A DNA stretch of 64,000 bases from Collinsella sp. (GCA_018373675.1 JAHAGQ010000005.1:55909-119908); one strand, 5' to 3'. Shown: positions 1 through 8,671, counted from the first letter of the stretch. Notes: a model not told the origin generated them from the letters alone. Program-made: numbers and translations.

Positions 1-40
1 CCTAGCAATCGGGGCCCCGTAGTTCGAAAGGGGTCCACCT

Positions 41-1207
41 TTGAGTGAGATTCAGAACTCGTCCATTTTCTCTCTTGACGATGTCAATGAGGAGGAGATG
101 AACAACCTCATCGACGGTACGATTACCGACTTTGATGAGGGCGATCTCGTTAACGGCACTGTCGTTAAGATCGAGCATGACGAGGTGCTCGTTGACATCG
201 GATTCAAGTCCGAGGGCGTTATCCCGGTCCGCGAGCTGTCCATCCGCAAGGACGCTAACCCTGCAGACATCGTTGCACTCGGTGATCCCATCGAGGCTCT
301 GGTTCTCCAGAAGGAGGACAAGGACGGTCGTCTGGTCCTGTCCAAGAAGCGTGCCGAGTACGAGCGTGCTTGGAACCGCATCGAGGAGAAGTTCAACTCC
401 GGCGAGAACGTCGAGGGCGAGGTTATCGAGGTTGTCAAGGGCGGCCTGATTCTCGACATCGGCCTGCGTGGCTTCCTGCCCGCTTCCCTCGTCGACCTCC
501 GTCGCGTCAAGGACCTCACCTCCTACATGGGCACCCGCATCGAGGCCCGCGTCATCGAGATGGACCGCAACCGCAACAACGTCGTCCTCTCCCGTCGCGT
601 CGTGCTCGAGGAGTCCCGTAAGGCCGAGCGCTCCGAGATCCTGTCCAAGCTCAAGTCTGGCATGCGTCTCCAGGGCACCGTTTCCTCCATCGTCGACTTC
701 GGCGCCTTCGTCGACCTCGGCGGTATCGACGGCCTCATCCACATCTCCGAGCTCTCCTGGAACCACGTCAACCATCCTTCCGAGGTTGTCAAGGTCGGTC
801 AGGAGGTCGAGGTCGAGGTTCTCGACGTCGATCTCAACCGCGAGCGCATCTCCCTGGGTCTCAAGCAGACCACCGAGGATCCGTGGCGCGCACTGGTCAA
901 GAAGTACCCCGTCGGCGCTATCGTCGAGGGCACTGTGACCAAGCTTGTCCCGTTCGGCGCTTTCGTCGACCTGGGCGAGGGCATCGAGGGCCTGGTGCAC
1001 ATCTCCGAGATGGCCAACAAACACGTCGACCAGCCTTCTCAGGTCACCCACGTGGGCGACAAGGTTCAGGTCAAGGTCATGGAGATCGACCTCGACCGTC
1101 GTCGTATCTCCCTGTCCATGAAGTCTGCTGCTGAGACTCTGGGCGTCGAGATCGAGGTTACCCCGCTGCCTTCCGAGAAGAAGGACGAGGAGACCGACGC
1201 CGAGTAA
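41..1207 (+). CDS. rpsA: 30S ribosomal protein S1
   Basis: This is the mRNA-binding protein of the small ribosomal subunit, which helps load mRNA onto the 30S. The 388-residue product carries four S1 (OB-fold) RNA-binding domains at roughly residues 35-105, 121-187, 207-276 and 293-362. The last two contain near-identical FGAFVDLG and GLVHISE/GLIHISE blocks. Four domains is the short form usual in Gram-positive bacteria; E. coli has six. The TTG start at 41 follows a GAAAGGGG ribosome site about 7 bases upstream and opens with an acidic N-terminus. Codons are strongly biased to C-ending and a few preferred forms, as expected for a highly expressed gene. A strong terminator follows, so the gene ends its transcript. 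Confidence 0.95.
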   Translation: MSEIQNSSIFSLDDVNEEEMNNLIDGTITDFDEGDLVNGTVVKIEHDEVLVDIGFKSEGVIPVRELSIRKDANPADIVALGDPIEALVLQKEDKDGRLVLSKKRAEYERAWNRIEEKFNSGENVEGEVIEVVKGGLILDIGLRGFLPASLVDLRRVKDLTSYMGTRIEARVIEMDRNRNNVVLSRRVVLEESRKAERSEILSKLKSGMRLQGTVSSIVDFGAFVDLGGIDGLIHISELSWNHVNHPSEVVKVGQEVEVEVLDVDLNRERISLGLKQTTEDPWRALVKKYPVGAIVEGTVTKLVPFGAFVDLGEGIEGLVHISEMANKHVDQPSQVTHVGDKVQVKVMEIDLDRRRISLSMKSAAETLGVEIEVTPLPSEKKDEETDAE

Positions 1208-1232
1208 ATCGGTTTGACGATCACTTGTTTTA

Positions 1233-1265
1233 AGGGATCCGTCCGCAATGGACGGGTCCCTTTTT
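1233..1265 (+). terminator. Rho-independent terminator of rpsA
   Basis: GGGATCCGTCC and GGACGGGTCCC form an 11-bp stem with one G-U pair and a 6-base loop, followed directly by TTTTT. It lies 25 bases after the rpsA stop. Confidence 0.9.
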
Positions 1266-1361
1266 GCATTTCCTGCCGAGATGCGCGATGTTGGGCGTGT
1301 GCAATGCCGCCTAGGCTGTTCACGGGCTATTAGGTTGTTGATGCATGAAAAATGCCGACAT

Positions 1362-1383
1362 CCCGCCTCGGGGAGGAGGCGGG
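1362..1383. other. GC-rich hairpin in the rpsA-rnpB gap
   Basis: CCCGCCTC and GAGGCGGG form a perfect 8-bp stem around a 6-base loop. No U-run follows on either strand close enough for a standard terminator, so its role is unknown. The rest of 1266-1530 holds no gene I can support. Confidence 0.4.
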
Positions 1384-1530
1384 AACGCACCGAGTAGACG
1401 GAGGGGTGCGGAGCGCGGTCGCGTCTCGACTGACGACGTTGCCCATCGACGACACTATTGTACTGCATAGCGTGGTTCTTGGTTTATCGTGTCGAACGCT
1501 TGCGTTGTGCCATTGCCTGTGGCAACGGTG

Positions 1531-1539
1531 TGCTACACT
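1531..1539 (+). promoter_or_regulatory. Extended -10 promoter of rnpB
   Basis: TGCTACACT matches an extended -10 element (TG-n-TAYAMT). It ends 8 bases before the predicted 5' end of RNase P RNA, the right spacing for a transcription start. TTGCCT at 1513-1518 could be a weak -35 with a 15-base spacer. Confidence 0.6.
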
Positions 1540-1547
1540 CTTGCACT

Positions 1548-1912
1548 GCTGAGTGGGCCAGACGGTCGCGCGATGTGCTGCTTACAGTACGCGTGAGGAA
1601 AGTCCGGGCTCCAGAGGGCGGGATGCCGGCTAACGGCCGGGCGGAGTGATCCGACGGAAAGCGCCGCAGAAAAGAAGACTCCCACCTGCGTCGCAAGGCG
1701 TAAAGGGAAAAGCTGAAACGGTGGTGTAAGAGACCACCAGCGTCGTGGCAACACGGCGGCTTGGCAAGCCCCATCCGGAGCAAGCGCGAATAGGAACGCT
1801 ATGGGCCGGCCCGGTCCGCGTTCGGGTAGCGTGCGTGGAGCTGCACGGTAACGTGCAGACAAGATAAATGACCGTTCACGACAGAACCCGGCTTATAGGC
1901 CCGCTCAGCTTT
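1548..1912 (+). ncRNA. rnpB: RNase P RNA (bacterial type A)
   Basis: This is the catalytic RNA that removes 5' leaders from tRNA precursors. The universally conserved core GAGGAAAGTCCGGGCTCC begins at 1595, and the conserved 3' element ACAGAACCCGGCTTA lies at 1881-1895. The two ends pair as helix P1: GCTGAGTGGGCC at 1548-1559 with GGCCCGCTCAGC at 1898-1909. The length of about 365 bases fits bacterial type A. The open reading frames that cross this segment on both strands are chance ORFs in a structured RNA. Confidence 0.95.
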
Positions 1913-1926
1913 CTTGTTGACGCTGC

Positions 1927-2035
1927 GACGGCGTCAGCTGGCCGATTTGGCGCTCATTCGTCGGTCGCCGCCATAAGGCGTGCTCCCTCCTCTTTCGGGC
2001 CAAATCGACTCAGCTGACGCCGTCTCGCTGTTTTT
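1927..2035 (+). terminator. Long-stem terminator after rnpB
   Basis: GACGGCGTCAGCTG at 1927-1940 pairs perfectly with CAGCTGACGCCGTC at 2011-2024. The inner segments CGATTTGG and CCAAATCG extend the structure, and a TTTTT run begins at 2030. The long loop arm is unusual for a simple terminator. The rest of the gap up to 2222 contains no gene I can support. Confidence 0.65.
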
Positions 2036-2222
2036 GCCTGGTCATCGGCAGCCTCATTTCTGTTGCAATCTCGTCTTTCAAGGCACCTTGCTCGCGCTGA
2101 CGGGTTCTCGCTGTTGGTGACGGCATCATTGGCGTTTCCGCTCTTGTTGGCGAGGGCAACGGTGCTGTCTTTGCCGTATTATTGAGGCTGTTTGTTGCTT
2201 TGCTTGTGTTTGAGGGGCTTTG

Positions 2223-2858
2223 TTGGACAGCTATTTTACTCTGCAATCGAATATTGAGGCTTCGGGCGAGTTTGTGGACCGCAAGAGCCGGTTTATTGCC
2301 CAGCTGGTCCATATTGAGGCCGAGGATGAGGCGAATGCCTTTATCGAGATGGTTCGCAAACGTCATTACGACGCTCGACACAATGTTCCCGCGTGGATTT
2401 TGGTCGATGGGCGCGAGCGCCAGAGCGATGACGGCGAGCCGAGCCGCACGAGTGGCATGCCGACACTCGAGGTGTTGCGTGGCGCTGGTCTCAAAAACGT
2501 ATGCTGCGTGGTGACGCGTTATTTTGGCGGAACGTTGCTGGGCCCGGGTGGCTTGGTGCGTGCCTATACTGCGGCGACGCAGGCGGCGGTGGCCGCGGCT
2601 CAGGAGGCCGGACAGATCGTTGAGATGACGAGTGTTGTGCCTGTTGACGTGCATGTGGCCTATCCGCAATACGAGCAGGTGCTCCGTTTGGCGCAGGATT
2701 CAGGTGCCAAGGTTTCGGATACCGATTACGCGGATGCTGTGACACTTCACTTGGTGTTTAAGGCGGGGGAGCAGGAGCCATTTTGCGCCAAGATGCGCGA
2801 GCTTATGGCGGGGCGCGAGGAGATTGAGGTCGGCGCTCCCGAGTTTGCGGAGTTCTAA
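2223..2858 (+). CDS. YigZ/IMPACT family protein
   Basis: The 211-residue product belongs to the UPF0029/IMPACT family, widespread cytosolic proteins whose eukaryotic relative binds the Gcn2 regulator Gcn1. The bacterial role is unsettled. Family hallmarks are DGEPSRTSGMPTLEVL near residues 75-90 and VTRYFGGTLLGPGGLVRAY near 104-122, followed by a DUF1949-like C-terminal ferredoxin-fold domain. Two adjacent TTG codons can start the gene. I prefer 2223 because GAGGGG at 2212-2217 leaves a more normal 5-base spacer there than for 2220. The gene is monocistronic and ends in a terminator shared with the convergent gene downstream. Confidence 0.85.
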   Translation: MDSYFTLQSNIEASGEFVDRKSRFIAQLVHIEAEDEANAFIEMVRKRHYDARHNVPAWILVDGRERQSDDGEPSRTSGMPTLEVLRGAGLKNVCCVVTRYFGGTLLGPGGLVRAYTAATQAAVAAAQEAGQIVEMTSVVPVDVHVAYPQYEQVLRLAQDSGAKVSDTDYADAVTLHLVFKAGEQEPFCAKMRELMAGREEIEVGAPEFAEF

Positions 2859-2862
2859 CGGC

Positions 2863-2912
2863 GACGGCCGGCGTGCTTTTGGATGGACCTCAAGCACGCC
2901 GGCCGTCGTTTT
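2863..2912. terminator. Bidirectional terminator between convergent genes
   Basis: GACGGCCGGCGTGCTT at 2863-2878 pairs perfectly with AAGCACGCCGGCCGTC at 2892-2907. A short T-run follows on the + strand. It can end both the YigZ gene (+) and the redox-protein gene (-). Confidence 0.8.
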
Positions 2913-2925
2913 CTGTTGCTGCCGT

Positions 2926-3372
2926 TTACTCGGCGAGCTTCTTTAGCACATCACAGGCGATTTCGACAGCATCATCGATGCAGCCGGGGCAGCTGCGGAG
3001 CGGACCCTTGTCCGATCCGATGCCCTTGAGCGTGCCGCAGACGGTTGTCGTGTTCTTCTCGCCAAAACTCTTGGCGATCTCGCGCGACAGCTTGTAGGTC
3101 TGGCCCTTGGTCTTGGGGTTTTCCATGCCGTCGCTCATCACAAAGCCCATGATGGCCACGGCGCCCGAGATGGCGCCGCAGGTTTCGGTCATGCCGCCCA
3201 TGCCGGCGCCAAAGCCCTCGGTGAGGGCAAAGGCGATCTGGGGGTCGAGTCCGACGGCAGGCGCGAGGGTGCAGGCGACGGCCTGGGCGCAGTTAAAGCC
3301 GCGGGCGTGGTATTCGGCAGCCTGAGCCTGACAGGCGTTGATGTCGAGCTGGGCCGTATCGATTTGCTTCAT
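2926..3372 (-). CDS. C_GCAxxG_C_C family putative redox protein
   Basis: The 148-residue cytosolic protein has the defining cysteine pattern of the C_GCAxxG_C_C family (TIGR01909 type): FNCAQAV near residue 26, then MGGMTETCGAISGA and a C-terminal CPGCIDDAVE. These proteins are common in anaerobes and are thought to bind a redox metal centre; the substrate is unknown. The start at 3372 is chosen because AAGGAGA lies 6 bases upstream on the coding strand. A longer in-frame ORF to 3444 lacks a ribosome site and adds a non-family N-terminus. It is divergent from metY, with a 229-bp intergenic region in between. Confidence 0.8.
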   Translation of the reverse strand: MKQIDTAQLDINACQAQAAEYHARGFNCAQAVACTLAPAVGLDPQIAFALTEGFGAGMGGMTETCGAISGAVAIMGFVMSDGMENPKTKGQTYKLSREIAKSFGEKNTTTVCGTLKGIGSDKGPLRSCPGCIDDAVEIACDVLKKLAE

Positions 3373-3601
3373 CGTTGTCTCCTTGGTTACGGTGTACCCG
3401 CCTATGGTACCCGTGACGGTGCATGTAATCATCGAGAGCTCCATCTATGCCTCATTTTTATCTATCGAGCAAATGCCCAAGGCTTGAGATAAAACCCTTG
3501 ATTAATTAGTCCCATAACCTACCTTTGGGATGGGTTGAGAGGGGTGCAGGGTAGCGGTATCGTGAACCGAATAAAACGTAACCCAGGCAAGGGAGCAAGA
3601 T

Positions 3602-4885
3602 ATGAGCGAGCAGACTATCGGTACCACATGTGTTCAGGGCGGCTATCACCCGGGAGATGCCGAGCCGCGCCAGGTGCCCATCTACCAGTCAACCACGTGG
3701 AAGTACGACACGTCCGAGCACATGGGCAAGCTGTTTGACCTGGAGGAGTCGGGCTATTTCTACAGCCGTCTGCAGAACCCCACGTGCGATTTGGTTGCCG
3801 CCAAGATCTGCGAGATGGAGGGCGGCACCGCTGCGATGCTCACGAGCTCGGGCATGGCGGCGAATTTCCTCGCGATCTTTAACGTAGCCGGTGCCGGCGA
3901 TCACGTGGTCGCGAGCTCTGCCATCTACGGCGGTACCTACAACCTGCTCGCCCATACTATGGGCCGCATGGGCCTGACCTGCACGTTCGTCGCACCCGAC
4001 TGCACCGATGAGGAGCTGGAGGCCGCTTTCCAGCCCAACACCAAGCTCGTCTTTGGCGAGACCATCGCCAACCCCGCGCTTGCCGTGCTCGATATTGAGC
4101 GCTTTGCCAAGGCCGCGCACGACCACGGCGTGCCGCTGATGGTCGACAACACCTTCCCGACGCCCGTGATGTGCCGTCCCTTTGAGTGGGGCGCCGACAT
4201 CGTCACGCATTCCACCACCAAGTACATGGATGGTCACGCGGCCTACCTGGGCGGCGTCATCGTCGATCACGGTCAGTTTGACTGGATGGCCCATGCGGAC
4301 AAGTTCCCGGGTCTCACCACGCCCGACGAGAGCTACCACGGCGTGACGTATGCCGAGAAGTTCGGCCGCGAGGGCGCCTTTATTACCAAGGCTACCGCGC
4401 AGCTCATGCGCGACCTCGGCCCCATGCAGAACCCGCAGGCGGCGTTCTTCCTGAACAGCTCGCTCGAGAGCCTGCACGTGCGTATGCCGCGCCATTGCGA
4501 GAACGGTCTGGCGGTCGCCAAGTTCCTTCAGGTCCACCCCAAAGTGCGCTTCGTGAGCTATCCGGGCCTGGAGGGCGACAAGTACTACGACATGGCTCAG
4601 AAGTACATGCCCAACGGTACCTGCGGCGTCGTGAGCTTTGGCTTTACCGGTGGTCGTGCGGCGGCCGAGACCTTTATGAAGAGTCTTAAGCTCGCCCAGA
4701 TTGCCACGCACGTGGCCGATGCCCGCACCTGCTGCCTGCACCCGGCAAACGCCACCCATCGCCAGATGAACGACGAGGAGCTCATCGCCTGCGGCATCTC
4801 CGCTGACATGGTGCGCCTGTCGTGCGGCCTTGAGGACACGGCCGATCTGATTGCCGACCTTGAGCAGGCGCTCGAGCAGTGCTAG
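3602..4885 (+). CDS. metY: O-acetylhomoserine aminocarboxypropyltransferase-like PLP enzyme
   Basis: This is a Cys/Met-metabolism PLP-dependent enzyme of 427 residues. It probably condenses O-acetylhomoserine with sulfide or methanethiol to give homocysteine or methionine in the cytosol. The Schiff-base lysine is Lys207 in the HSTTKYMDGHA block. The MetY-type signature GGVIVDHGQFDW follows about 10 residues later, and HPANATHRQM lies near the C-terminus. The MetY length (about 425-430) and the GGVIVD insert favour this over shorter cystathionine or methionine gamma-lyases, though lyase activity cannot be excluded. AAGGGAG precedes the ATG by 6 bases. It stands alone with a terminator behind it. 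No S-box or T-box was recognised in its leader. Confidence 0.85.
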   Translation: MSEQTIGTTCVQGGYHPGDAEPRQVPIYQSTTWKYDTSEHMGKLFDLEESGYFYSRLQNPTCDLVAAKICEMEGGTAAMLTSSGMAANFLAIFNVAGAGDHVVASSAIYGGTYNLLAHTMGRMGLTCTFVAPDCTDEELEAAFQPNTKLVFGETIANPALAVLDIERFAKAAHDHGVPLMVDNTFPTPVMCRPFEWGADIVTHSTTKYMDGHAAYLGGVIVDHGQFDWMAHADKFPGLTTPDESYHGVTYAEKFGREGAFITKATAQLMRDLGPMQNPQAAFFLNSSLESLHVRMPRHCENGLAVAKFLQVHPKVRFVSYPGLEGDKYYDMAQKYMPNGTCGVVSFGFTGGRAAAETFMKSLKLAQIATHVADARTCCLHPANATHRQMNDEELIACGISADMVRLSCGLEDTADLIADLEQALEQC

Positions 4886-4954
4886 GCTAGCGTGCGTGCG
4901 AGGCGTGGGACGGCTTTTCGGCTGACGACGTCCTCATAGTTCCGATTCCGTAGG

Positions 4955-5001
4955 CGGGACCCCGATCGTGTCCGTTTGTAGGCGATTGGGGTCCCGTTTT
5001 T
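4955..5001 (+). terminator. Terminator after metY
   Basis: CGGGACCCCGATCG at 4955-4968 pairs with CGATTGGGGTCCCG at 4983-4996 through one G-U pair. TTTTT follows. Confidence 0.85.
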
Positions 5002-5026
5002 GCGTTGCACGATAGAAAGGATATAC

Positions 5027-6331
5027 ATGGAGAAAACTGCCGAGCAGCTGCGCCGCGAACACATTGCCCTAGAGGGCGACACCCACGGTAAGAATAAATG
5101 GGCGATTCTGTTCACCGTGCTCGTCATGACCTTTATGGCGTGTCTGGATGCGAGCATCGTGACGGTGGCGCTCCCAGTGATGCAAAAGGAGCTGGGGGTG
5201 GGTCTCGACCGCATTCAGCTCGTGAGCTCGGTGTATCTGCTCGCGACGTGCGTCGCCATGCTGCCGTTTGGCCGCTTGGGCGATGTGCGCGGCAAGGTGA
5301 ATGTGTTCCAGCTTGGTGTAATCGTCTTTACGGGTGGCTCGTTGCTTTGCGGGCTTTCGGCTTCGCTCGAGGTGCTTATCTTGGCGCGTTTCGTGCAGGG
5401 CATTGGCTGTGCCGCCGCGATGGCCAACAATATGGGCATCATCACCGAGTCGTTTCCGGCGCGTGAGCGCGGCCGTGCCATGGGCATTCTGGCGACCTTT
5501 GTGGCTCTTGGCATGATGTGCGGCCCCGTGCTCGGCGGCGTGCTGGTGGCGAGCTTTCCCTGGGAGAGCATCTTCCTTATCAATCTGCCCATTGGCGTAA
5601 TCTCGTTTATCGTGGGACTCTATACGCTGCCGCATGTGAAGCCGGAGGCTGGCGAACGCCCTATGCCGTTGACAGAGGCGGCGCGTCGCTGCTTTGCGAG
5701 CTCGGCTTTCACGATTAACCTGGCTTGCATGCTTATCGTGTTCGTGGGTATCGGTGCCTCCGAGTTTGTGCTGCCGTTCTACTTTCAGGATGCCCACGGC
5801 TTTAGCTCCGATATCTCCGGCCTGTTGTTTTTGGCGATGCCGGTCGTGAATGCCTTTGTGGGCCCGCTTTCGGGCTCGGTGTCCGACCGTGTTGGTTGTG
5901 AAGCGCCCACGGCCGTTGGCCTGGGCGTGTACGTGTGCGGTCTCTTTGCGGTGAGCACGCTTGACGAGCACTCTTCCATCTTGATGATTGTGTGCTGCGT
6001 CGCGTTTATGTCGTGCGGCACGTCGATCTTCCAGAGTCCCAATAATTCGCTGTATATGGGTTCGGCTCCGCGTGAGGCGCTTGGCTTTGCGGGCAGCTTG
6101 AGCAGCTTGGCGCGCTATGCGGGCATAGCGCTGGGTATTACGGCGGCGTCGCGCATCCTGTATGGACAGACGAGCGCGGCGATGGGCAAGACGGTCACGA
6201 GCTATGTGGCGGGTCGTCCGGACGTGTTCCTCTTTGGCTTCCGTTTGGTATTCTACGTGCTGATGGCCGTTGCTACCGTGGGCTTTGCGCTCACATTGGT
6301 ACGTTTGGTGAGGACGCGCACCCGGCATTAG
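5027..6331 (+). CDS. MFS transporter, DHA2-like drug/solute exporter
   Basis: The 434-residue polytopic membrane protein is of the major facilitator superfamily. The first helix carries the DHA2/EmrB-QacA style motif CLDASIVTVALPVM. Motif A appears as GRLGDVRGK in the loop after helix 2, and an antiporter-type motif C lies in GMMCGPVLGGVL near helix 5. These features suggest a proton-driven exporter; the substrate cannot be read from sequence. At 434 residues it is shorter than 14-helix DHA2 members and so probably has 12 helices. The ATG at 5027 is preferred over an upstream in-frame ATG at 5000 because GAAAGGA sits 5 bases ahead of it. Confidence 0.85.
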   Translation: MEKTAEQLRREHIALEGDTHGKNKWAILFTVLVMTFMACLDASIVTVALPVMQKELGVGLDRIQLVSSVYLLATCVAMLPFGRLGDVRGKVNVFQLGVIVFTGGSLLCGLSASLEVLILARFVQGIGCAAAMANNMGIITESFPARERGRAMGILATFVALGMMCGPVLGGVLVASFPWESIFLINLPIGVISFIVGLYTLPHVKPEAGERPMPLTEAARRCFASSAFTINLACMLIVFVGIGASEFVLPFYFQDAHGFSSDISGLLFLAMPVVNAFVGPLSGSVSDRVGCEAPTAVGLGVYVCGLFAVSTLDEHSSILMIVCCVAFMSCGTSIFQSPNNSLYMGSAPREALGFAGSLSSLARYAGIALGITAASRILYGQTSAAMGKTVTSYVAGRPDVFLFGFRLVFYVLMAVATVGFALTLVRLVRTRTRH

Positions 6332-6491
6332 CGTGTTGGGAGGCTGTCTGCCACGAATCGGGCCTATCTACTGGTCTTGCAGCTTTATAGTGCGATGCGG
6401 CTTGTGGGGCGGGCGGGGGTAGGTCCGTGGTAGACTATCGAACAACGTTTATTAATCGCGCGGTATCGTTGCCGCGAGAAGGGGTTGCGCC

Positions 6492-7070
6492 ATGCAGGAG
6501 CTTGAGGATCGTATTCGCCATGACGGCATCGTAAAGGCCGGTAACGTCCTTAAGGTTGATGCCTTCCTCAACCACCAGTGCGACGTTGAGCTGTTCGACC
6601 ACATGGGTGCCGAGTGGGCCCGTCTGTTCGAGGGTGTCGAGATCAACAAGATCCTGACGATCGAGGCTTCGGGCATTGGTATGGCCTGCATTGCAGCCCA
6701 GCATTTTGGCGGCGTGCCGGTGGTCTTTGCCAAGAAGGCACAGTCCATCAACCTCGACGGCGAGCAGTATGCCACGACCATCTATTCCTTTACCAAGCAG
6801 AAGGAGTACCCGGTCATCGTCGGCAAGCGCTTCCTGTCCGAGGGCGACAAGGTCCTGATTATCGACGACTTTTTGGCCAACGGCTGCGCGCTCGAGGGTC
6901 TTATCAAGATCTGCGAGGCTGCGGGCGCCGAGGTTGCCGGTATCGGCATTGCCGTGGAGAAGGGCTTCCAGGGCGGCGGCGATAAGCTCCGCGAGCGCGG
7001 TTTCCGCGTTGAGAGCTTGGCTCGTATCGCCGAAATGGACTGCGAGAACGGCGAGATCACGTTCGCCTAG
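6492..7070 (+). CDS. xpt: Xanthine phosphoribosyltransferase
   Basis: This purine-salvage enzyme converts xanthine plus PRPP to XMP. The 192-residue length is exactly that of Bacillus-type Xpt. The PRPP-binding loop is VLIIDDFLANG at residues 121-131. The N-terminal MQELEDRI and the IEASGI segment near 58-63 are typical. The ATG follows AGAAGGGG with about 7 bases of spacing. I looked for a purine riboswitch in the 160-base leader and did not recognise one. It is a single gene ended by a strong hairpin at 7099. Confidence 0.92.
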   Translation: MQELEDRIRHDGIVKAGNVLKVDAFLNHQCDVELFDHMGAEWARLFEGVEINKILTIEASGIGMACIAAQHFGGVPVVFAKKAQSINLDGEQYATTIYSFTKQKEYPVIVGKRFLSEGDKVLIIDDFLANGCALEGLIKICEAAGAEVAGIGIAVEKGFQGGGDKLRERGFRVESLARIAEMDCENGEITFA

Positions 7071-7098
7071 GCGCGCAACACAAGCGATTGGTATGCGA

Positions 7099-7134
7099 TG
7101 TGACAAAGGGACTGTCCCTTTGTCACATTTTTTT
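7099..7134 (+). terminator. Perfect palindromic terminator after xpt
   Basis: TGTGACAAAGGGA and TCCCTTTGTCACA form a perfect 13-bp stem with a 3-base loop, then seven T. The A/T-rich base of the stem on the opposite strand would not give an equally long U-run. The inner GGGACTGTCCC recalls the inner arm of the dispersed palindrome at 7545. Confidence 0.9.
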
Positions 7135-7154
7135 GTATGAGGTGAGGTGTTGTT

Positions 7155-7535
7155 ATGGATGAGAACAAGATGGGATGGCGCGAGTATGCGCGCTATGCCG
7201 AGATGTCGGTCGAGGAGCTGGCACGCGATTGCGAGGTGCAAGTGTTTCGCGCGACGGGTCCGGGCGGACAGGGCGTGAACACGACGGACTCGGCGGTGCG
7301 CATGAAGCATGGGCCCACGGGGATTGTCGTGACGGCGCGTGAGAGCCGCAGTCAGTTTCAGAATCGCAGCTGCTGTCTGCGTAAGCTGAGGGCAGAGCTT
7401 GAGCGTCGCGGGCGTCCACCGCGCCGACGCGTAAAGACCAAGGTGCCTCAGCGATTGCGCCAGCGCAGGCTCAATGACAAGCATTTCAACGCGATTAAAA
7501 AGGCCAACCGTCGCAAGCCAGGCGGGGAGGAATGA
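7155..7535 (+). CDS. GGQ-domain (ArfB/RF-1 like) peptidyl-tRNA hydrolase
   Basis: The 126-residue protein contains a single class I release factor catalytic domain without codon-recognition domains. The catalytic GGQ is at residues 37-39 in ATGPGGQGVNTTDSAV. A long Arg/Lys-rich tail (from about residue 85) would bind the mRNA channel, as in ArfB (YaeJ), which rescues stalled ribosomes. The assignment to ribosome rescue is from family knowledge. Release factor-like PrfH proteins are larger, so ArfB-like is the better fit. The ATG at 7155 lies 20 bases after the preceding terminator; GAGGTG is the likely ribosome site. Confidence 0.82.
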   Translation: MDENKMGWREYARYAEMSVEELARDCEVQVFRATGPGGQGVNTTDSAVRMKHGPTGIVVTARESRSQFQNRSCCLRKLRAELERRGRPPRRRVKTKVPQRLRQRRLNDKHFNAIKKANRRKPGGEE

Positions 7536-7544
7536 TCTTCTCAA

Positions 7545-7615
7545 TAAGTTGCGGTGAAATAGGGACTGTTTTGCGGCTTTAGCTGCATAAGCAGTCCCTA
7601 TTTCACCGCAACTTA
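7545..7615. repeat. Dispersed palindrome, family 1 (copy 1)
   Basis: Two perfect 24-base arms (7545-7568 and 7592-7615) surround a 23-base centre. The outer part holds the family word TTGCGGTGAAATA, and the inner part is GGGACTG. The element lies between the convergent ArfB-like and lipid-kinase genes. Related copies are at 24650, 25962 and 51490 with the same outer word and different, still complementary, inner sequences. Confidence 0.88.
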
Positions 7616-7622
7616 GGTGGAG

Positions 7623-8585
7623 CTAGCGGGTTGGGCGCCAGACCTCGAGGGCGGCGGGAAGGATGTCCATCTCGATGCGCGAGGCGACGATGGGCTCGCC
7701 GTCGGCCTGAATGGGGTAGTCGGGCTCCTCAAAGGTAAGCTCGGCATGACGGCAACGACGCATGCGAACCGGCGGCAGCTTGGTATGATGGCCGTCCTTG
7801 GCCGAAAGAAACATAGGCAGGGCGACCGCACGGGGGACGGGGCCGCAGGCGTAGCAGACGTCGAGCATGCCGTCGCAGGGGTCGGCTTCGGGGCAGATGC
7901 GATAGCCCGAGCCGTACGTGGGCCCCAGCTGGATGGCCATAATAATCGCCCGCACGCGTTCTGCGGGCGCACCGTCAAAGCTGACCGTCATGGGGTAGTT
8001 GCGGTAGCGCAGACCAAACTGCTCAAGTCCCGAGAGGGTGTAGAGCGGAGCGCCCGTCAAGCCGGTCTTTTTGCGCAGCTCGGTGGTGCCCAGGCCAATG
8101 GCGGCGTCAATACCGACGGAGAGCGTCTGGTCGTAATACTCGACGATCGCCTCGCCGTTGCCGCTCGCAGGGCTCCATGAGCGAATGCGCCCGATGTCCT
8201 GACGCTGCAGCTCGCAGGTGAGCAGCGCGCCAAAATCTTTGCCGGAGAAATCGTCGATACCGAGCGTTTGGGCAAAATCGTTGCCGGATCCCACGGGTAG
8301 GACGGCAAGGGCGGGACGGACCGCCTCTTCTTGCGCCATCAAGCCATTGACGACCTCGTGGATCACGCCGTCGCCGCCGAGTGCGATAACAGTGCGGTAG
8401 CCTTGGGCCCGTGCGGCAAGTTCCTTGGCATGCCCCATGCGCTCGGTCAGCACTAAGTCAAACTGGGGTGCGCGCGCGGTCATATCCAAAAAGCGCTGCA
8501 GGCGCTCGGCAACTTCGCGCGCCGCACCAGACTGGGCGGCGGGGTTGGCGATGATGAGCGTGCGACCAAAATCAGTTGCGTGCAT
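7623..8585 (-). CDS. Diacylglycerol kinase / YegS-like lipid kinase
   Basis: The 320-residue protein has the DAGK catalytic domain. An N-terminal IIANPAAQSG phosphate-binding strand comes first, then GGDGVIHEVVNGL near residues 70-82 (the GGDGT motif with Val for Thr), then LPVGSGNDFAQTLG near 96-109. It probably phosphorylates diacylglycerol or a related lipid at the membrane face, recycling it into phospholipid synthesis. C-terminal PIQADGEP is typical of the YegS/BmrU/DgkB group. It is transcribed leftwards, downstream of the CLC gene with an 86-bp gap, possibly as one unit. Confidence 0.85.
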   Translation of the reverse strand: MHATDFGRTLIIANPAAQSGAAREVAERLQRFLDMTARAPQFDLVLTERMGHAKELAARAQGYRTVIALGGDGVIHEVVNGLMAQEEAVRPALAVLPVGSGNDFAQTLGIDDFSGKDFGALLTCELQRQDIGRIRSWSPASGNGEAIVEYYDQTLSVGIDAAIGLGTTELRKKTGLTGAPLYTLSGLEQFGLRYRNYPMTVSFDGAPAERVRAIIMAIQLGPTYGSGYRICPEADPCDGMLDVCYACGPVPRAVALPMFLSAKDGHHTKLPPVRMRRCRHAELTFEEPDYPIQADGEPIVASRIEMDILPAALEVWRPTR

Positions 8586-8671
8586 GGGGCGACTCCCGGC
8601 GTATGGTGTGACGGTGCGGTCGCGCTCGGGTTACGTTGCCCCGATTGTGGCTGCACGGCGAATATTTACGT

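Noticed and set aside
1484..1862. Minus-strand ORFs over RNase P RNA
   Set aside because: They lie within the conserved rnpB structure and have no ribosome site or family resemblance.
6332..6491. Purine riboswitch before xpt
   Set aside because: The conserved purine-riboswitch loops are not recognisable and no terminator/antiterminator pair precedes the gene.
7545..7615. Family 1 palindromes as CRISPR repeats
   Set aside because: Copies are tens of kilobases apart, palindromic over their whole length, and without spacers or cas genes.
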